Of a stretch of 64,000 nucleotides of DNA, positions 36,871 to 45,585 are shown one piece after another. Made by a program: the position numbers and the translations under genes. The notes under the pieces were generated by a model. The model was not told the origin of the DNA, did no database searches, and worked only from the letters and a program-made list of their open reading frames with translations. The stretch is from Maridesulfovibrio sp. (GTDB lineage Bacteria; Desulfobacterota; Desulfovibrionia; Desulfovibrionales; Desulfovibrionaceae), in contig NZ_OY763930.1 of the NCBI RefSeq assembly GCF_963667685.1, positions 279,001-343,000 of the forward strand, given 5' to 3'. Within the stretch, counting starts at the first letter, position 1, and each line of letters begins with the position of its first letter.

Positions 36871-37080
36871 CTACAGAGTGTTATTACGTAAGTGGGCATA
36901 CCGCTGGACCAGTGCCGGTGTCTTGTGCGTGAGCATCTTTTTGCAGGGTGTAATATCCACCTGCCAGGAACTGTCGAGAGTGGAAGCGAAGACATGCCAC
37001 AAGCAGTGCATGGGCTGAAGTCTTAGGGCAACCCGGCGTTGTCGCAGATTCTGCGACATGGCACATCTTTCGTTTAAAGC
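36871..37080 (-). pseudogene. Decayed tyrosine recombinase (integrase) C-terminus
   Basis: The end matches phage/XerD-type integrases: HVFAS, then in another frame LAGGYYTLQK, then back to KMLTHKTPALVQRYAHLRNNTL in the first frame (with the Tyr nucleophile). At least two frameshifts are needed; the second falls at an A5 run (36938-36942). The conserved Arg before HVFAS is Trp. No intact N-terminus is present. It is a dead remnant and supports an integrated origin for the region to its left. Confidence 0.72.
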
Positions 37081-37151
37081 GCGAGGTGATGTACGAGTGA
37101 GTGTACGAAATTCTGGGCCTGCAATTATCGGTGGTGTAGATCTCACAGATA

Positions 37152-37472
37152 ATGGAGATCATGGTACCACTCATTTACGGAGAGGAAGACTATATAAAAG
37201 AATACACACAGGAAGAAAGAAACGGAAAAATCGTTAAAAACTGTCTTAATTACACGTGTACTGGTGGTGTGATAATTGACTTTAACGATGCAAACTGGAC
37301 CAGAAAACTAAAAAAATCCAAAGACACAATTACTATTACAAGTCGTATTTTAAAAAACGAAGTCGCTGTCTTTCGGTGGAAAATACATAAACTAATCTAC
37401 GTTGAAAAAACATTTAAATATAGTAATGCAAATTACAGTTTCAAAGAAATAGATATCTTTGCCACAGGCTAA
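37152..37472 (+). CDS. Hypothetical protein, possible remnant
   Basis: A 106-codon frame with an acidic start (LIYGEEDYIKEYTQEERNG) and a beta-rich pattern (ITITSRILKNEVAVFRWKIHKLIYV). No family is recognised. The first ATG has no ribosome site, and GGAG stands only three bases before the ATG at 37161. AT-rich, next to the integrase remnant; it may be foreign or decayed. Confidence 0.4.
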   Translation: MEIMVPLIYGEEDYIKEYTQEERNGKIVKNCLNYTCTGGVIIDFNDANWTRKLKKSKDTITITSRILKNEVAVFRWKIHKLIYVEKTFKYSNANYSFKEIDIFATG

Positions 37473-37624
37473 GGCATAATTCGTAGAGAAAGGATATATC
37501 CCGAAATATCCAGTCCATACGTTGTATTCAAATTGGTTGATCGAAATACCCGTACTGCGGTACAGGAGCTTTCTTATGATGAAGATCGTCTTCAATACCA
37601 CCCCACGATCCCCAGTATCATACC

Positions 37625-37662
37625 CAAAAAAAGAGGGAGTATCATTTTAAGACACTCCCTTC
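37625..37662 (-). terminator. Terminator of the flavin reductase gene
   Basis: GGGAGTATC pairs with GACACTCCC (one mismatch); the minus-strand transcript ends in a run of T. It lies 34 bases past the stop codon. Confidence 0.8.
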
Positions 37663-37695
37663 TTTACCGGAATATCCGGCAATACTTCGACCGCT

Positions 37696-38271
37696 TTATC
37701 TGTCTGCAATTAATTCATTTGCAATACTTACAACCTCAGCCTGTGCTGCGGAAACATCTCCATCAGGCATTCCACTCGCCAACGAAGTTGCCCGAACGAC
37801 TTTCAGATCAAACCCGTAAAGATTTAAATATACGCTATAACGTTCGATTACATCCCTATGCCTGTCTTCAGTTTCGCCTTGGGTAAGAATCAAAATGGCT
37901 GTCTTTCCTTCAGGAATACGTGATGAGTATGGATCAGCTTTATTGTAATCCACATCAACATGTGACCACGTCCTGTCGATCAACATCTTGAACTGTCCCG
38001 ATATATCACCATAGTAGACAGGAGTGGATAGGACCAACACATCAACCTCACGCATGCTGTCCAGCGCTGGCGTAAGATCATCCTTAAGCACACAGCAATC
38101 CTGCTTACTATGGCACACCTCGCATCCCTGACATCCTTTGTATGACATGCCATTGAGATAATATTCTACGACCTCTGCCCCCTTCTCTGTCATAAAATCT
38201 GTAAACGCCTGAGCGATACGTGTGCTGGTTCCCTTTTTTCTAGGACTTCCGAGTATACTTGCTACTTTCAT
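37696..38271 (-). CDS. Flavodoxin-fold NAD(P)H-dependent FMN reductase
   Basis: The 191-residue protein has the FMN-binding loop GSPRKKGTSTRIA, the flavodoxin-family motif GCQGCEVCHSKQDCCVLKDD, a Cys-rich hinge seen in related iron-sulfur flavoproteins and reductases, and TPVYYGDISGQFKMLIDR, which contacts the flavin. Such proteins reduce quinones or xenobiotics with NAD(P)H. It is divergent from a TetR regulator, with operators overlapping both promoters. Confidence 0.88.
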   Translation of the reverse strand: MKVASILGSPRKKGTSTRIAQAFTDFMTEKGAEVVEYYLNGMSYKGCQGCEVCHSKQDCCVLKDDLTPALDSMREVDVLVLSTPVYYGDISGQFKMLIDRTWSHVDVDYNKADPYSSRIPEGKTAILILTQGETEDRHRDVIERYSVYLNLYGFDLKVVRATSLASGMPDGDVSAAQAEVVSIANELIADR

Positions 38272-38314
38272 GATTTTTCTCCTTTTTACTCTTTTCCTTC
38301 TGAGTTCAATCGTT

Positions 38315-38341
38315 AGGTCACATGACTAGGTTAACTGACCT
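38315..38341. promoter_or_regulatory. Two TetR operator copies in the flavin reductase leader
   Basis: AGGTCACATGACTA (38315-38328) and AGGTTAACTGACCT (38328-38341) are 14-base dyads of the same kind (AGGTYRnnYGACCT) and share one base, in the 5' leader of the reductase gene. Confidence 0.6.
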
Positions 38342-38345
38342 ACAA

Positions 38346-38374
38346 AAATTAGGTCGAGTGACCCAGTTTGTCAA
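38346..38374 (-). promoter_or_regulatory. Flavin reductase promoter with operator between -35 and -10
   Basis: On the minus strand TTGACA (38374-38369), a 17-base spacer and TAATTT (38351-38346). The operator AGGTCGAGTGACCC (38351-38364) lies in the spacer, where a repressor would block polymerase. Confidence 0.75.
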
Positions 38375-38414
38375 CCCCAAAATTTTAAGGATAGAAACAT
38401 GACTGTTGCAAATC

Positions 38415-38443
38415 TTGACATCATAGGTCGTTCGACCTATCCA
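38415..38443 (+). promoter_or_regulatory. tetR promoter with operator between -35 and -10
   Basis: TTGACA (38415-38420), 17-base spacer, TATCCA (38438-38443). The operator AGGTCGTTCGACCT (38425-38438) lies in the spacer; with its flanking bases the arms ATAGGTCG and CGACCTAT are perfect complements. This implies autorepression. Confidence 0.78.
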
Positions 38444-38467
38444 AAATAAAACATATAGGAGTCTTCG

Positions 38468-39058
38468 GTGTCGAAAAAAAGCCAGCAAAGCATCACCCCT
38501 AAAATACAATTGATCATAAACTGCACTTTAGAAATTCTCCGGGATCATGGAGACCAAGGACTGTCAATGCGCAAAGTTGCGGCCAAGGCCGGGATGTCTT
38601 TGGGAAATCTACAGTACTACTTCAGAAACAAGGATGAACTTCTCATAGGGCTGGCTGACGTATACTTTGAAAAATGTTCAGATGATTTCAACAAGAGTAT
38701 TGCTAAACATGCACCGCAAGGAAAAACTGAAATATTAGAATTTCTTGTCGATTACGGCATGTATTATGCGAATTCCGAATCAGGAAAAGTCTTTCGCGAA
38801 CTTTGGGGAGTAGCAGCTAGAAACGAACGGATTAATGAACGAATGTATGAATATTATCGGCTTTATGCAGAATCAGTAACCGAAATAATTAGACCTTTTG
38901 CAAAAAATCATAACTCCGTTGCCAACACTGTATCCCTTCTCATACCTTTTTTTGATGGGTATGGATTTAGTTCTTCGCCACTGCCTGCTGATACGCCTAT
39001 GTTGGCTTCGTTCCTAGTTAACATAATTAATACTGCGCTTGAGGGTGGACTTGAATGA
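38468..39058 (+). CDS. TetR-family transcriptional repressor
   Basis: The 196-residue protein has an N-terminal helix-turn-helix (LEILRDHGDQGLSMRKVAAKAGMSLGNLQYYFRNKDELLIG as SMRKVAAKAGMSLGNLQYYF) and a helical ligand domain. The GTG start has AGGAG six bases upstream. The four dyads in the divergent gap suggest it represses both itself and the flavin reductase until an electrophile or quinone-like inducer binds. Confidence 0.9.
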   Translation: MSKKSQQSITPKIQLIINCTLEILRDHGDQGLSMRKVAAKAGMSLGNLQYYFRNKDELLIGLADVYFEKCSDDFNKSIAKHAPQGKTEILEFLVDYGMYYANSESGKVFRELWGVAARNERINERMYEYYRLYAESVTEIIRPFAKNHNSVANTVSLLIPFFDGYGFSSSPLPADTPMLASFLVNIINTALEGGLE

Positions 39059-39618
39059 AAAATCCAGCCCCGAAGACTGGATTCATATTAAATCTAATGT
39101 GCCAGGAGCAGTCAAAAACTAATCAGCGTCCTAATCTCAATGTATTTTTTTGCGAAAGAATATGCTGAATGACAAGGTCCTTTCCATTCGGAATATAATC
39201 CTCAACCCATTTTTTAGCTCCTGCAACATTACCAGCAAAGCCATCTCAGTCATGTGCTTATGGTTCGCAATTTCATTTTGAGTATCCCCTGCCATTTTCA
39301 ATACAGGTGATGAGAACCTGCAAGGTACGCATCATGCTCTCCCCCAACCGAAGATACCTCTTAATCCGGAGTATAAGTCAGATGACCGGCTGAAAAAGCC
39401 TGCCCTGACTAAACTGGTCATGAATAGTAAAAACGGGCCTCGGCACCAGTCTTCATCTCCGTTAGGAGCTTCAACAGAATAAAACAATAACATGCCTAAA
39501 AAACTGATCTTATTTTTATCTATTTTTGTTTACCACCCTACCGCTTAGGTATATTTGTTTTTTTGCCCAGATAGGTCTTCATGACTTTTGACAGGCTAAT
39601 TCAGCACCGGAGAACGAA
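39059..39618. other. Gap before the GNAT/ATP-grasp gene
   Basis: A short hairpin (AATCCAG...CTGGATT, 39060-39083) follows tetR. A 66-codon open stretch at 39282-39482 without a start codon reads like a Pro/Lys/Ser-rich protein end and may be gene debris. No intact gene seen. Confidence 0.45.
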
Positions 39619-41610
39619 ATGAGCCTGATATGTGAAATGGATAATGCAGCTTGCAAGGACTACGTCATTAGAGAAGCTGGTCCGGAAGATTTAGATTTTG
39701 TGGAGCAACTCGAGAAAGAGTGTTTTGAAGAAAAACGTCAAAGCTCAAAGCGAAGCCTGCGCAACAGCATTGCAAGCTCCAGCCAGCTTGTATTTATCAT
39801 TGAAAGCTCTACTAAACGTAAACAACCCGTAAAAATGGGTGCAGCAGTTCTTATTCATTATAAACGTTCTATTCGCATATATTCGCTGGCAGTGGACAGG
39901 CAGTTCAGGAAAATAGGATTGGGTGAATCGCTTATGCGGTACATTATCAGCTTTGCGGTGAGCCATGGATATGAACGGATTTCACTTGAAGTTGATATGG
40001 ATAATCCGAAACTTATTGCGTGGTACCGCAAGTTCGGGTTTGAGTCGGAAAGGACCTTACCAGATTACTACGGCCCGAATGAACCCGGCCTGAGAATGAC
40101 TCTGGTGCCATCCGACAAGAGAACACCTCAGGACAAACTGCTCATAGTTACTGATGATGTCAGGTCGTTCAAACCATGGTCCTCAAAGCTTAATTTCTGT
40201 TCCGCGCAGGAATATCTGTCGGATCACAACTATGCCAAATCAAGCAGATTTCATGTACTGAATTTTTGCAGTTCGTATAAGGTCCATTCATTGGGTTACT
40301 ATGTTTCATTATTGGCCAACGCCCGCAACCATACAGTGCTTCCTTCCGTTGTAAACATGAAGGACGCCTCAACTCCTACTGTTGCTCAGAGTCTGCTGGA
40401 TGAAATAGAGGATTATCTTCAGGCAAAACTGTCCTTCTGTACCAGCCATGATTTTTCCCTGACCGTTGTTATGGGAAAAGTCAATGACCAGCGATTCAAC
40501 GAACTTGCACAAAAGTTGTTCCGCCTTTTTTCAATTCCATTTTTCAGTCTTAAACTTCAATTCAAAGGACGCTGGACAGTAAAAAAGATCAAAGTTCTGT
40601 CTGTAAAAAATATTATTTCAGAATATCAGGATTTATTAAAAGAAGCTTTAGACGAATACAGCGCGCGGAAACGGCATACCCGTCCACGACTCAAGCAATT
40701 CAAATATGATCTTGCCATACTGGTTAACAGAGAGGAAAAGACTCCTCCATCCTGCCCGGAGGCGCTGGAGAGATTCAGGAAAGCCGCCGAAAAAATAGGT
40801 TTTCACGTGGAGTTCATCACGAAATCCGACAGGCGTCGTATATGCGAGTTTGATGCTCTTTTTATTCGGGAAACAACGGCAATCGAAGACCACACCTATG
40901 CCATATCGAGGCACGCGTACACCGAAGGACTTGTCGTAATTGATGACCCATGGTCAATAATGCTCTGTTCCAACAAGGTGTACCTCCATGAAAAGCTTGC
41001 CAGCGCCGGAGTCTGCCAGCCGCGTGGGTGGTTGCTTACCAAAAAGGATCTTGCGGATGAACTCACCCAGTCACTGGTATTTCCGCTGGTCCTTAAACTC
41101 CCGGAAAGTTCCTTCTCCCAAGGAGTTTATAAAGCTAATTCCTATTCCGAGCTACAGGACCGATTAAGAGAAATGCTCAAGAAATCAGACCTGATTATAG
41201 CTCAGGAATTTCTCGTTTCCGAATATGACTGGCGCGTCGGCATTCTGGACAATAAACCTATTTTTGCCTGCAAATATTTCATGGCGAGAAACCATTGGCA
41301 GATATACAACTGGAACTCCGCCGACAACATTGATTTCAGCGGTCAGCACGAAACAGTTTCCATCGACCATGTCCCGGCTTCAATTCTGAACGCAGCCGTA
41401 CGGGCATCATCACTCATAGGAAATGGTTTTTACGGAGTGGACCTCAAGGAAATCGGTGGCAAGGCCTATGTTATCGAGGTGAACGACAACCCGAATGTTG
41501 ATTTCGGTGTTGAAGACCAAATACTCGGCAACGAATTGTACGAAACAATTATGCAATCTATTTTCAACCGGATTGAGTTTGAACGCCAGCAAGTCCGGTA
41601 TATTTCCTGA
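39619..41610 (+). CDS. GNAT acetyltransferase-RLAN-ATP-grasp (RimK-like) fusion protein
   Basis: A 663-residue fusion. Residues about 14-160 are a GNAT domain (acetyl-CoA loop RQFRKIGLGESLM, end motif NPKLIAWYRKFGFE). About 170-330 is the RLAN region found before some RimK-like ligases (FHVLNFCSSYKVHSLGYYVSLLANARNHTVLPSV in blocks RFHVLNFCSSYKVHSLGYY and VSLLANARNHTVLPSV). About 420-655 is an ATP-grasp ligase with LVLKLPESSFSQGVYK and the metal site YVIEVNDNPN. The predicted product is a peptide or amino-acid ligase with acyltransferase activity, possibly acting on protein or small-molecule substrates. GGAG precedes the ATG. A SET-domain gene follows after 11 bases. Confidence 0.86.
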   Translation: MSLICEMDNAACKDYVIREAGPEDLDFVEQLEKECFEEKRQSSKRSLRNSIASSSQLVFIIESSTKRKQPVKMGAAVLIHYKRSIRIYSLAVDRQFRKIGLGESLMRYIISFAVSHGYERISLEVDMDNPKLIAWYRKFGFESERTLPDYYGPNEPGLRMTLVPSDKRTPQDKLLIVTDDVRSFKPWSSKLNFCSAQEYLSDHNYAKSSRFHVLNFCSSYKVHSLGYYVSLLANARNHTVLPSVVNMKDASTPTVAQSLLDEIEDYLQAKLSFCTSHDFSLTVVMGKVNDQRFNELAQKLFRLFSIPFFSLKLQFKGRWTVKKIKVLSVKNIISEYQDLLKEALDEYSARKRHTRPRLKQFKYDLAILVNREEKTPPSCPEALERFRKAAEKIGFHVEFITKSDRRRICEFDALFIRETTAIEDHTYAISRHAYTEGLVVIDDPWSIMLCSNKVYLHEKLASAGVCQPRGWLLTKKDLADELTQSLVFPLVLKLPESSFSQGVYKANSYSELQDRLREMLKKSDLIIAQEFLVSEYDWRVGILDNKPIFACKYFMARNHWQIYNWNSADNIDFSGQHETVSIDHVPASILNAAVRASSLIGNGFYGVDLKEIGGKAYVIEVNDNPNVDFGVEDQILGNELYETIMQSIFNRIEFERQQVRYIS

Positions 41611-41621
41611 GGATATAAAAA

Positions 41622-42218
41622 ATGATCCATCCAGATACTACGGTGCGTACTGTTTCGCACCAGTTGGGTAACGGAGTATTCGCAACCCGGGACATCCCTT
41701 GCGGAACTGTTGTGGTTGTGCGGGATGAATACGATTTGTGTCTGCCATACGGAGACTTCCAGAAACTGCCTGAGATGGTACGGCAGAAAATGGAAACTCA
41801 CGTCTATCATGATAAAGACGGCATGCTGGTCCTGAGCTGGGACCATGCCCGGTTCATGAACCATAGTTGCAGCTGCAACACAATGATGACGGACTACAGG
41901 CTGGAGATAGCAGTTAGGGATATTTATGCCGGAGAGCAGATAACTACCGAATATGGACTGCTTAACGTACAAGAACCGTATGATATCCACTGCGGGTGTG
42001 ACGGATGCAGGAAAAGATTAAAGCCGGACGATATCGATAATTACGGAAAAGTTTGGGACGAAATGATTAAAGCTGCACTGCTGACCATTCCTGATGTACC
42101 TCAGCCGCTATGGGATATGGTAACGCCGGATATCAAAAACAGACTGGAAGCTCTCCGGTTGGATACGGACCAGTATTCATCCGTGCAGAACCTTAAATGG
42201 CGCATGGATTCAATCTGA
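41622..42218 (+). CDS. SET-domain methyltransferase
   Basis: A 198-residue SET protein. GNGVFATRDIPCGTVVVV begins the domain, NHSC at residues 80-83 forms the pseudoknot that binds SAM, TEYG (Tyr111) is the catalytic Tyr and CGCDGC (Cys124, 126, 129) resembles a post-SET zinc site. SET enzymes transfer methyl to lysine or related amines. GAGGAT is the ribosome site and the gene is coupled to the preceding ligase gene. A C-terminal helical tail (about 140-198) is unrecognised. A strong terminator follows, so the two genes are one unit. Confidence 0.87.
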   Translation: MIHPDTTVRTVSHQLGNGVFATRDIPCGTVVVVRDEYDLCLPYGDFQKLPEMVRQKMETHVYHDKDGMLVLSWDHARFMNHSCSCNTMMTDYRLEIAVRDIYAGEQITTEYGLLNVQEPYDIHCGCDGCRKRLKPDDIDNYGKVWDEMIKAALLTIPDVPQPLWDMVTPDIKNRLEALRLDTDQYSSVQNLKWRMDSI

Positions 42219-42220
42219 TA

Positions 42221-42256
42221 AGACAAGACTCAACCCGATTAAGTTGAGTCTTGTCT
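42221..42256 (+). terminator. Terminator after the SET gene
   Basis: AGACAAGACTCAAC (42221-42234) and GTTGAGTCTTGTCT (42243-42256) form a 14-base stem just after the stop codon; the tail is T-rich. Confidence 0.82.
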
Positions 42257-42296
42257 ATATTTAGGCGGAAAGACTTGGTTTGAGGTGAAGACCCTC

Positions 42297-43151
42297 TTAA
42301 TCAACACAATACCCGATCAATTCATAAACCAACTGGGCTGCGGCAAAATCAGAAGCATGGTCTCCAGTCTGCGGAGCCAGTTCAACCACATCAGCACCGA
42401 TAACATTTCGGCCTGCGGCGGCTTTTTCTATCAGACTGATCGCGTCGTGCCAGTTGATTCCTCCGGGTACCGGAGTACCTGTCGCCCGGATAACAGAAGG
42501 GTCAAGTCCGTCCACATCAAAAGTGATATATATATTTTCGGGAAAACCTTCAGGCAGAAGTCTCTCAGGAACTCCGTTCAAATAAAGCTCTCTGGCGTCA
42601 ATGCCGTTGACCGAAGATGTCTCTTTACGAAATTCAACTTCTTCGACACACAAAGCCCGCACGCCAAGCTGAAAAAGCTGAAGACCAAGATCTTCAACAG
42701 CACGGCGCATGACGCAGGCATGGCTCAAAGGATCGCCTTCGTAGCTTGAACGAAGATCGGCGTGAGCATCAAACTGAACTATCCCAAAGTTTCCGTATTT
42801 CTTTTTTAAGGCCCGCAATGCACCGAGAGTTACGGTATGTTCCCCGCCGATAACGAAAGGAACTGCTCCGCATTCAATTGCGAAATCAACTGACTCCTCA
42901 ATCGCGCGAAGGCTGTCCTTGGTGCCACCGTTTCCTTCTGCCGAGGCCGCGGTATGAATTCCAGCTTCCGCCGGACAGGAACGGCCATTCCAGAGTTCCA
43001 GCTGCGTGGAAGCCTCAAGAATTGCCGCTGGTCCGCCTGCGGTTCCCCCACCATATGAAACCGAGGTTTCCAGTGGAGCGGGAATTACATGAACGGCGGC
43101 TTTTTCCGGTTCACAGTTGGGGATTTCCCCTTCAAGAAAATATGTTTCCAT
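42297..43151 (-). CDS. speB: Agmatinase
   Basis: Manganese enzyme that cuts agmatine to putrescine and urea. The 284-residue protein has the binuclear metal ligands of the ureohydrolase family: GGEHT, DAHADLR and DVDGLDPSVIRATGTPVPGG. The open frame reaches a TTG at 43178, but METYFLEG at 43151 fits the family start. It is the last gene of a four-gene polyamine set (speA, carboxyspermidine dehydrogenase, decarboxylase, speB), which together give arginine to agmatine to putrescine to spermidine. Confidence 0.92.
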   Translation of the reverse strand: METYFLEGEIPNCEPEKAAVHVIPAPLETSVSYGGGTAGGPAAILEASTQLELWNGRSCPAEAGIHTAASAEGNGGTKDSLRAIEESVDFAIECGAVPFVIGGEHTVTLGALRALKKKYGNFGIVQFDAHADLRSSYEGDPLSHACVMRRAVEDLGLQLFQLGVRALCVEEVEFRKETSSVNGIDARELYLNGVPERLLPEGFPENIYITFDVDGLDPSVIRATGTPVPGGINWHDAISLIEKAAAGRNVIGADVVELAPQTGDHASDFAAAQLVYELIGYCVD

Positions 43152-43189
43152 GCAAATGATATCCCTTAACTTATGCAAAATTCACAGGG

Positions 43190-44356
43190 CTATGAAAGAC
43201 GGGTCTTGAAATCCTCATAGTCAAATTCACGCACCACGCGGATCGAGTCGTCCTTTGAGTTGTAAAGACATATGGATGGAAGCTGGATTCCGTTGAAGGT
43301 GTTAGTCTTGACCATTGAATAGATGGCCATGTCAGTGAAAACCAGCCTGTCCCCTGCTTTAAGAGGTTTGTCAAAGGAGTATTCTCCAGCCACATCACCG
43401 GCAAGGCAGGACGGGCCGCCGACACGGCAGGTCCATGCTTTTTCCCCGGCCTCACCGGAATCAACTATATGGGGATGATACGGCATTTCAATCACGTCCG
43501 GCATATGGCATGGAACAGCGGAATCCATGATGACAATAGGCATATCAGCCTCAATGACATCGAGGACAGTAGCAACGAGAAAGCCGCTGTTCAGGGCTAC
43601 GGCTTCACCGGGTTCCAGATAAACATCCACATCCCACTTCTTTTTAAATCGGACAATAAGGTCAACAAGCAGGTCAACATCATACCCTTCGCGGGTAATA
43701 TGGTGGCCACCCCCGAAATTGACATACTGCATACGTGGCAGGATATCAGCAAAACCGGACTCGACCGCCGCGATTGTTCTTTCAAGACAATCCGCATCCT
43801 GTTCACAAAGGTTGTGCCAGTGCAGACCGACAACACCGTCCAGATTGTCAGTATCAAAATGCGCCCTGCGAATGCCCAGACGGGAACCGGGGGAGCACGG
43901 GTCATAAATTGGAACTGTCCCTTCTGAATGCTCCGGGTTAATGCGCAGAGCGATCTCTATGCTCCGCTCTTCCCCGGAACAATACTCGTGAATTACCGGC
44001 CGGAAGTTATCCAACTGGGCAAATGAGTTGAAGACGATATGGTCGCTTGTTTCGCAAAGGTCCGTGATATCTGATTCCGAGTATGCAGCGGCAAAGGTAT
44101 GGACCTCCTTGCCAAACTCCTCACGTCCCAATCTTGCCTCGTGCGGGGAACTTGCGCAGACCCCGTCCAGCTTTTTGGCCAGCTGAGGAAAGGTGCTGAA
44201 CATGGCGAAACACTTCAGGGCGAGCAGGATTTTACATCCGGCCCGCTCCCGAACAGAGGCGAGGACCTCCAGATTCTTTTCCAGAAGGTCCTCGTCTACG
44301 ATATAACATGGTGTTTTCGCTTCAAACAAATTGAAGCCGTAAGCACTCTTTTTCAC
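43190..44356 (-). CDS. nspC: Carboxy(nor)spermidine decarboxylase
   Basis: PLP enzyme (alanine racemase/ornithine decarboxylase fold III) that decarboxylates carboxyspermidine to spermidine. The 388-residue protein has the PLP lysine in LLALKCFAMFS, the sheet motif VGLHWHNLCEQ, NFGGGHHIT for phosphate binding, and YLEPGEAVAL and GGPSCLAGD for the active site. A GTG start overlaps the preceding stop codon by one base (TAGTG), so translation is coupled. Confidence 0.93.
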   Translation of the reverse strand: MKKSAYGFNLFEAKTPCYIVDEDLLEKNLEVLASVRERAGCKILLALKCFAMFSTFPQLAKKLDGVCASSPHEARLGREEFGKEVHTFAAAYSESDITDLCETSDHIVFNSFAQLDNFRPVIHEYCSGEERSIEIALRINPEHSEGTVPIYDPCSPGSRLGIRRAHFDTDNLDGVVGLHWHNLCEQDADCLERTIAAVESGFADILPRMQYVNFGGGHHITREGYDVDLLVDLIVRFKKKWDVDVYLEPGEAVALNSGFLVATVLDVIEADMPIVIMDSAVPCHMPDVIEMPYHPHIVDSGEAGEKAWTCRVGGPSCLAGDVAGEYSFDKPLKAGDRLVFTDMAIYSMVKTNTFNGIQLPSICLYNSKDDSIRVVREFDYEDFKTRLS

Positions 44357-45546
44357 TAGAATACCACTTCATTCCAAGGCAGGCCGTATTTATTGAGGGC
44401 TTCCATGAACGGATCAGGATCAAGCTGTTCCATGTTGAAAACACCCTTGCCGGACCATTTCCCGGTAACCATGAGCATGGCGCCGATCATTGCCGGAACG
44501 CCGGTGGTGTAGGAGATAGCCTGAGAGCCGACTTCTTTGTAGGCTGCCTCGTGGCTACAGATGTTGTAGATGTACATCTTCTTCTCTTTACCGTCTTTGA
44601 AGCCCTTCATTACGTTGCCGATGCAGGTGCGGCCTTTGGTCAGCGGTCCGAGAGAACCGGGCTCGGGCAGCACAGCCTTGAGGAACTGCAACGGCTGAAT
44701 CATCTGTCCATTGTATTCAATAGGTTCGATGGAAGTCATGCCGATGCCTTCCAGAACACGCAGATGGGTCAGGTACTGTTCACCAAAAGTCATCCAGAAA
44801 CGCGCACGTTTGAGCCCCTTGAGGTGCAAGGCAAGTGATTCCAGCTCCTCATGGTACATCAGGTAGCACTTCTTCTTTCCGATGCCTTCGGGAAAGTCGT
44901 AATCCATTGACCATGACAGGGGATCGGTTTCAACCCACTCACCGCGTTCCCAATAGCGTCCACGCTGGGTAATCTCACGGATGTTGATTTCTGGGTTGAA
45001 GTTGGTCGCGAAAGCCTGACCGTGGTCCCCGGCGTTGCAGTCGATGATGTCCAGTTCGTTGATTTCATCGAAATGGTGCTTCTGGGCATGTGCTGCGAAA
45101 ATGTTCGTGACACCCGGATCGAAACCGGAACCGAGCAGAGCCATAAGTCCGGCTTCTTTAAAGCGGTCCTGATAAGCCCACTGCCATTTGTATTCGAACT
45201 TAGCCTCTTCCGGCGGCTCGTAGTTGGCGGTATCAAGATAGTTCACGCCGGCCTCGAGGCATGCATCCATAAGCGAAAGGTCCTGATATGGCAAAGCAAG
45301 GTTCACCAGCAGATCGGGCTTTACCTTGTTGATCAGTTCAACTGTTTCACGGACATTGTCCGCGTCCACCTGATAGGTAGGAACATCCACACCAGTGCGT
45401 TCCTTGACTGATTTGGCAATGGCATCACACTTGGAAAGTGTGCGGCTGGCAAGATGAACTTCAGTAAACACATCGGGAAGCATGGCACACTTGTGCACGG
45501 TGACGCTTCCGACACCACCGGCACCGATAATCAAAACTTTGGACAT
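44356..45546 (-). CDS. Carboxy(nor)spermidine dehydrogenase (saccharopine dehydrogenase family)
   Basis: Forms carboxyspermidine from putrescine, aspartate semialdehyde and NADPH. The 396-residue protein has the nucleotide loop IIGAGGVGSVTVHKC, LASRTLSKC, GSGFDPGVTNIFAAH and other family motifs, and it is often mislabelled saccharopine dehydrogenase. GAGGAT stands before the ATG. Its place directly before the decarboxylase and after speA makes a polyamine role the better reading. Confidence 0.93.
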   Translation of the reverse strand: MSKVLIIGAGGVGSVTVHKCAMLPDVFTEVHLASRTLSKCDAIAKSVKERTGVDVPTYQVDADNVRETVELINKVKPDLLVNLALPYQDLSLMDACLEAGVNYLDTANYEPPEEAKFEYKWQWAYQDRFKEAGLMALLGSGFDPGVTNIFAAHAQKHHFDEINELDIIDCNAGDHGQAFATNFNPEINIREITQRGRYWERGEWVETDPLSWSMDYDFPEGIGKKKCYLMYHEELESLALHLKGLKRARFWMTFGEQYLTHLRVLEGIGMTSIEPIEYNGQMIQPLQFLKAVLPEPGSLGPLTKGRTCIGNVMKGFKDGKEKKMYIYNICSHEAAYKEVGSQAISYTTGVPAMIGAMLMVTGKWSGKGVFNMEQLDPDPFMEALNKYGLPWNEVVF

Positions 45547-45585
45547 GATTGCATCCTCATATATGCCCCGGACACGGGGATTGTT

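Noticed and set aside
37533-37886. 117-codon plus-strand frame overlapping the flavin reductase gene end
   Set aside because: Antisense to the reductase and its terminator, no family pattern.
44356-45546. Saccharopine dehydrogenase in lysine metabolism
   Set aside because: The gene lies between speA and a carboxynorspermidine decarboxylase with coupled translation, so polyamine synthesis fits better.
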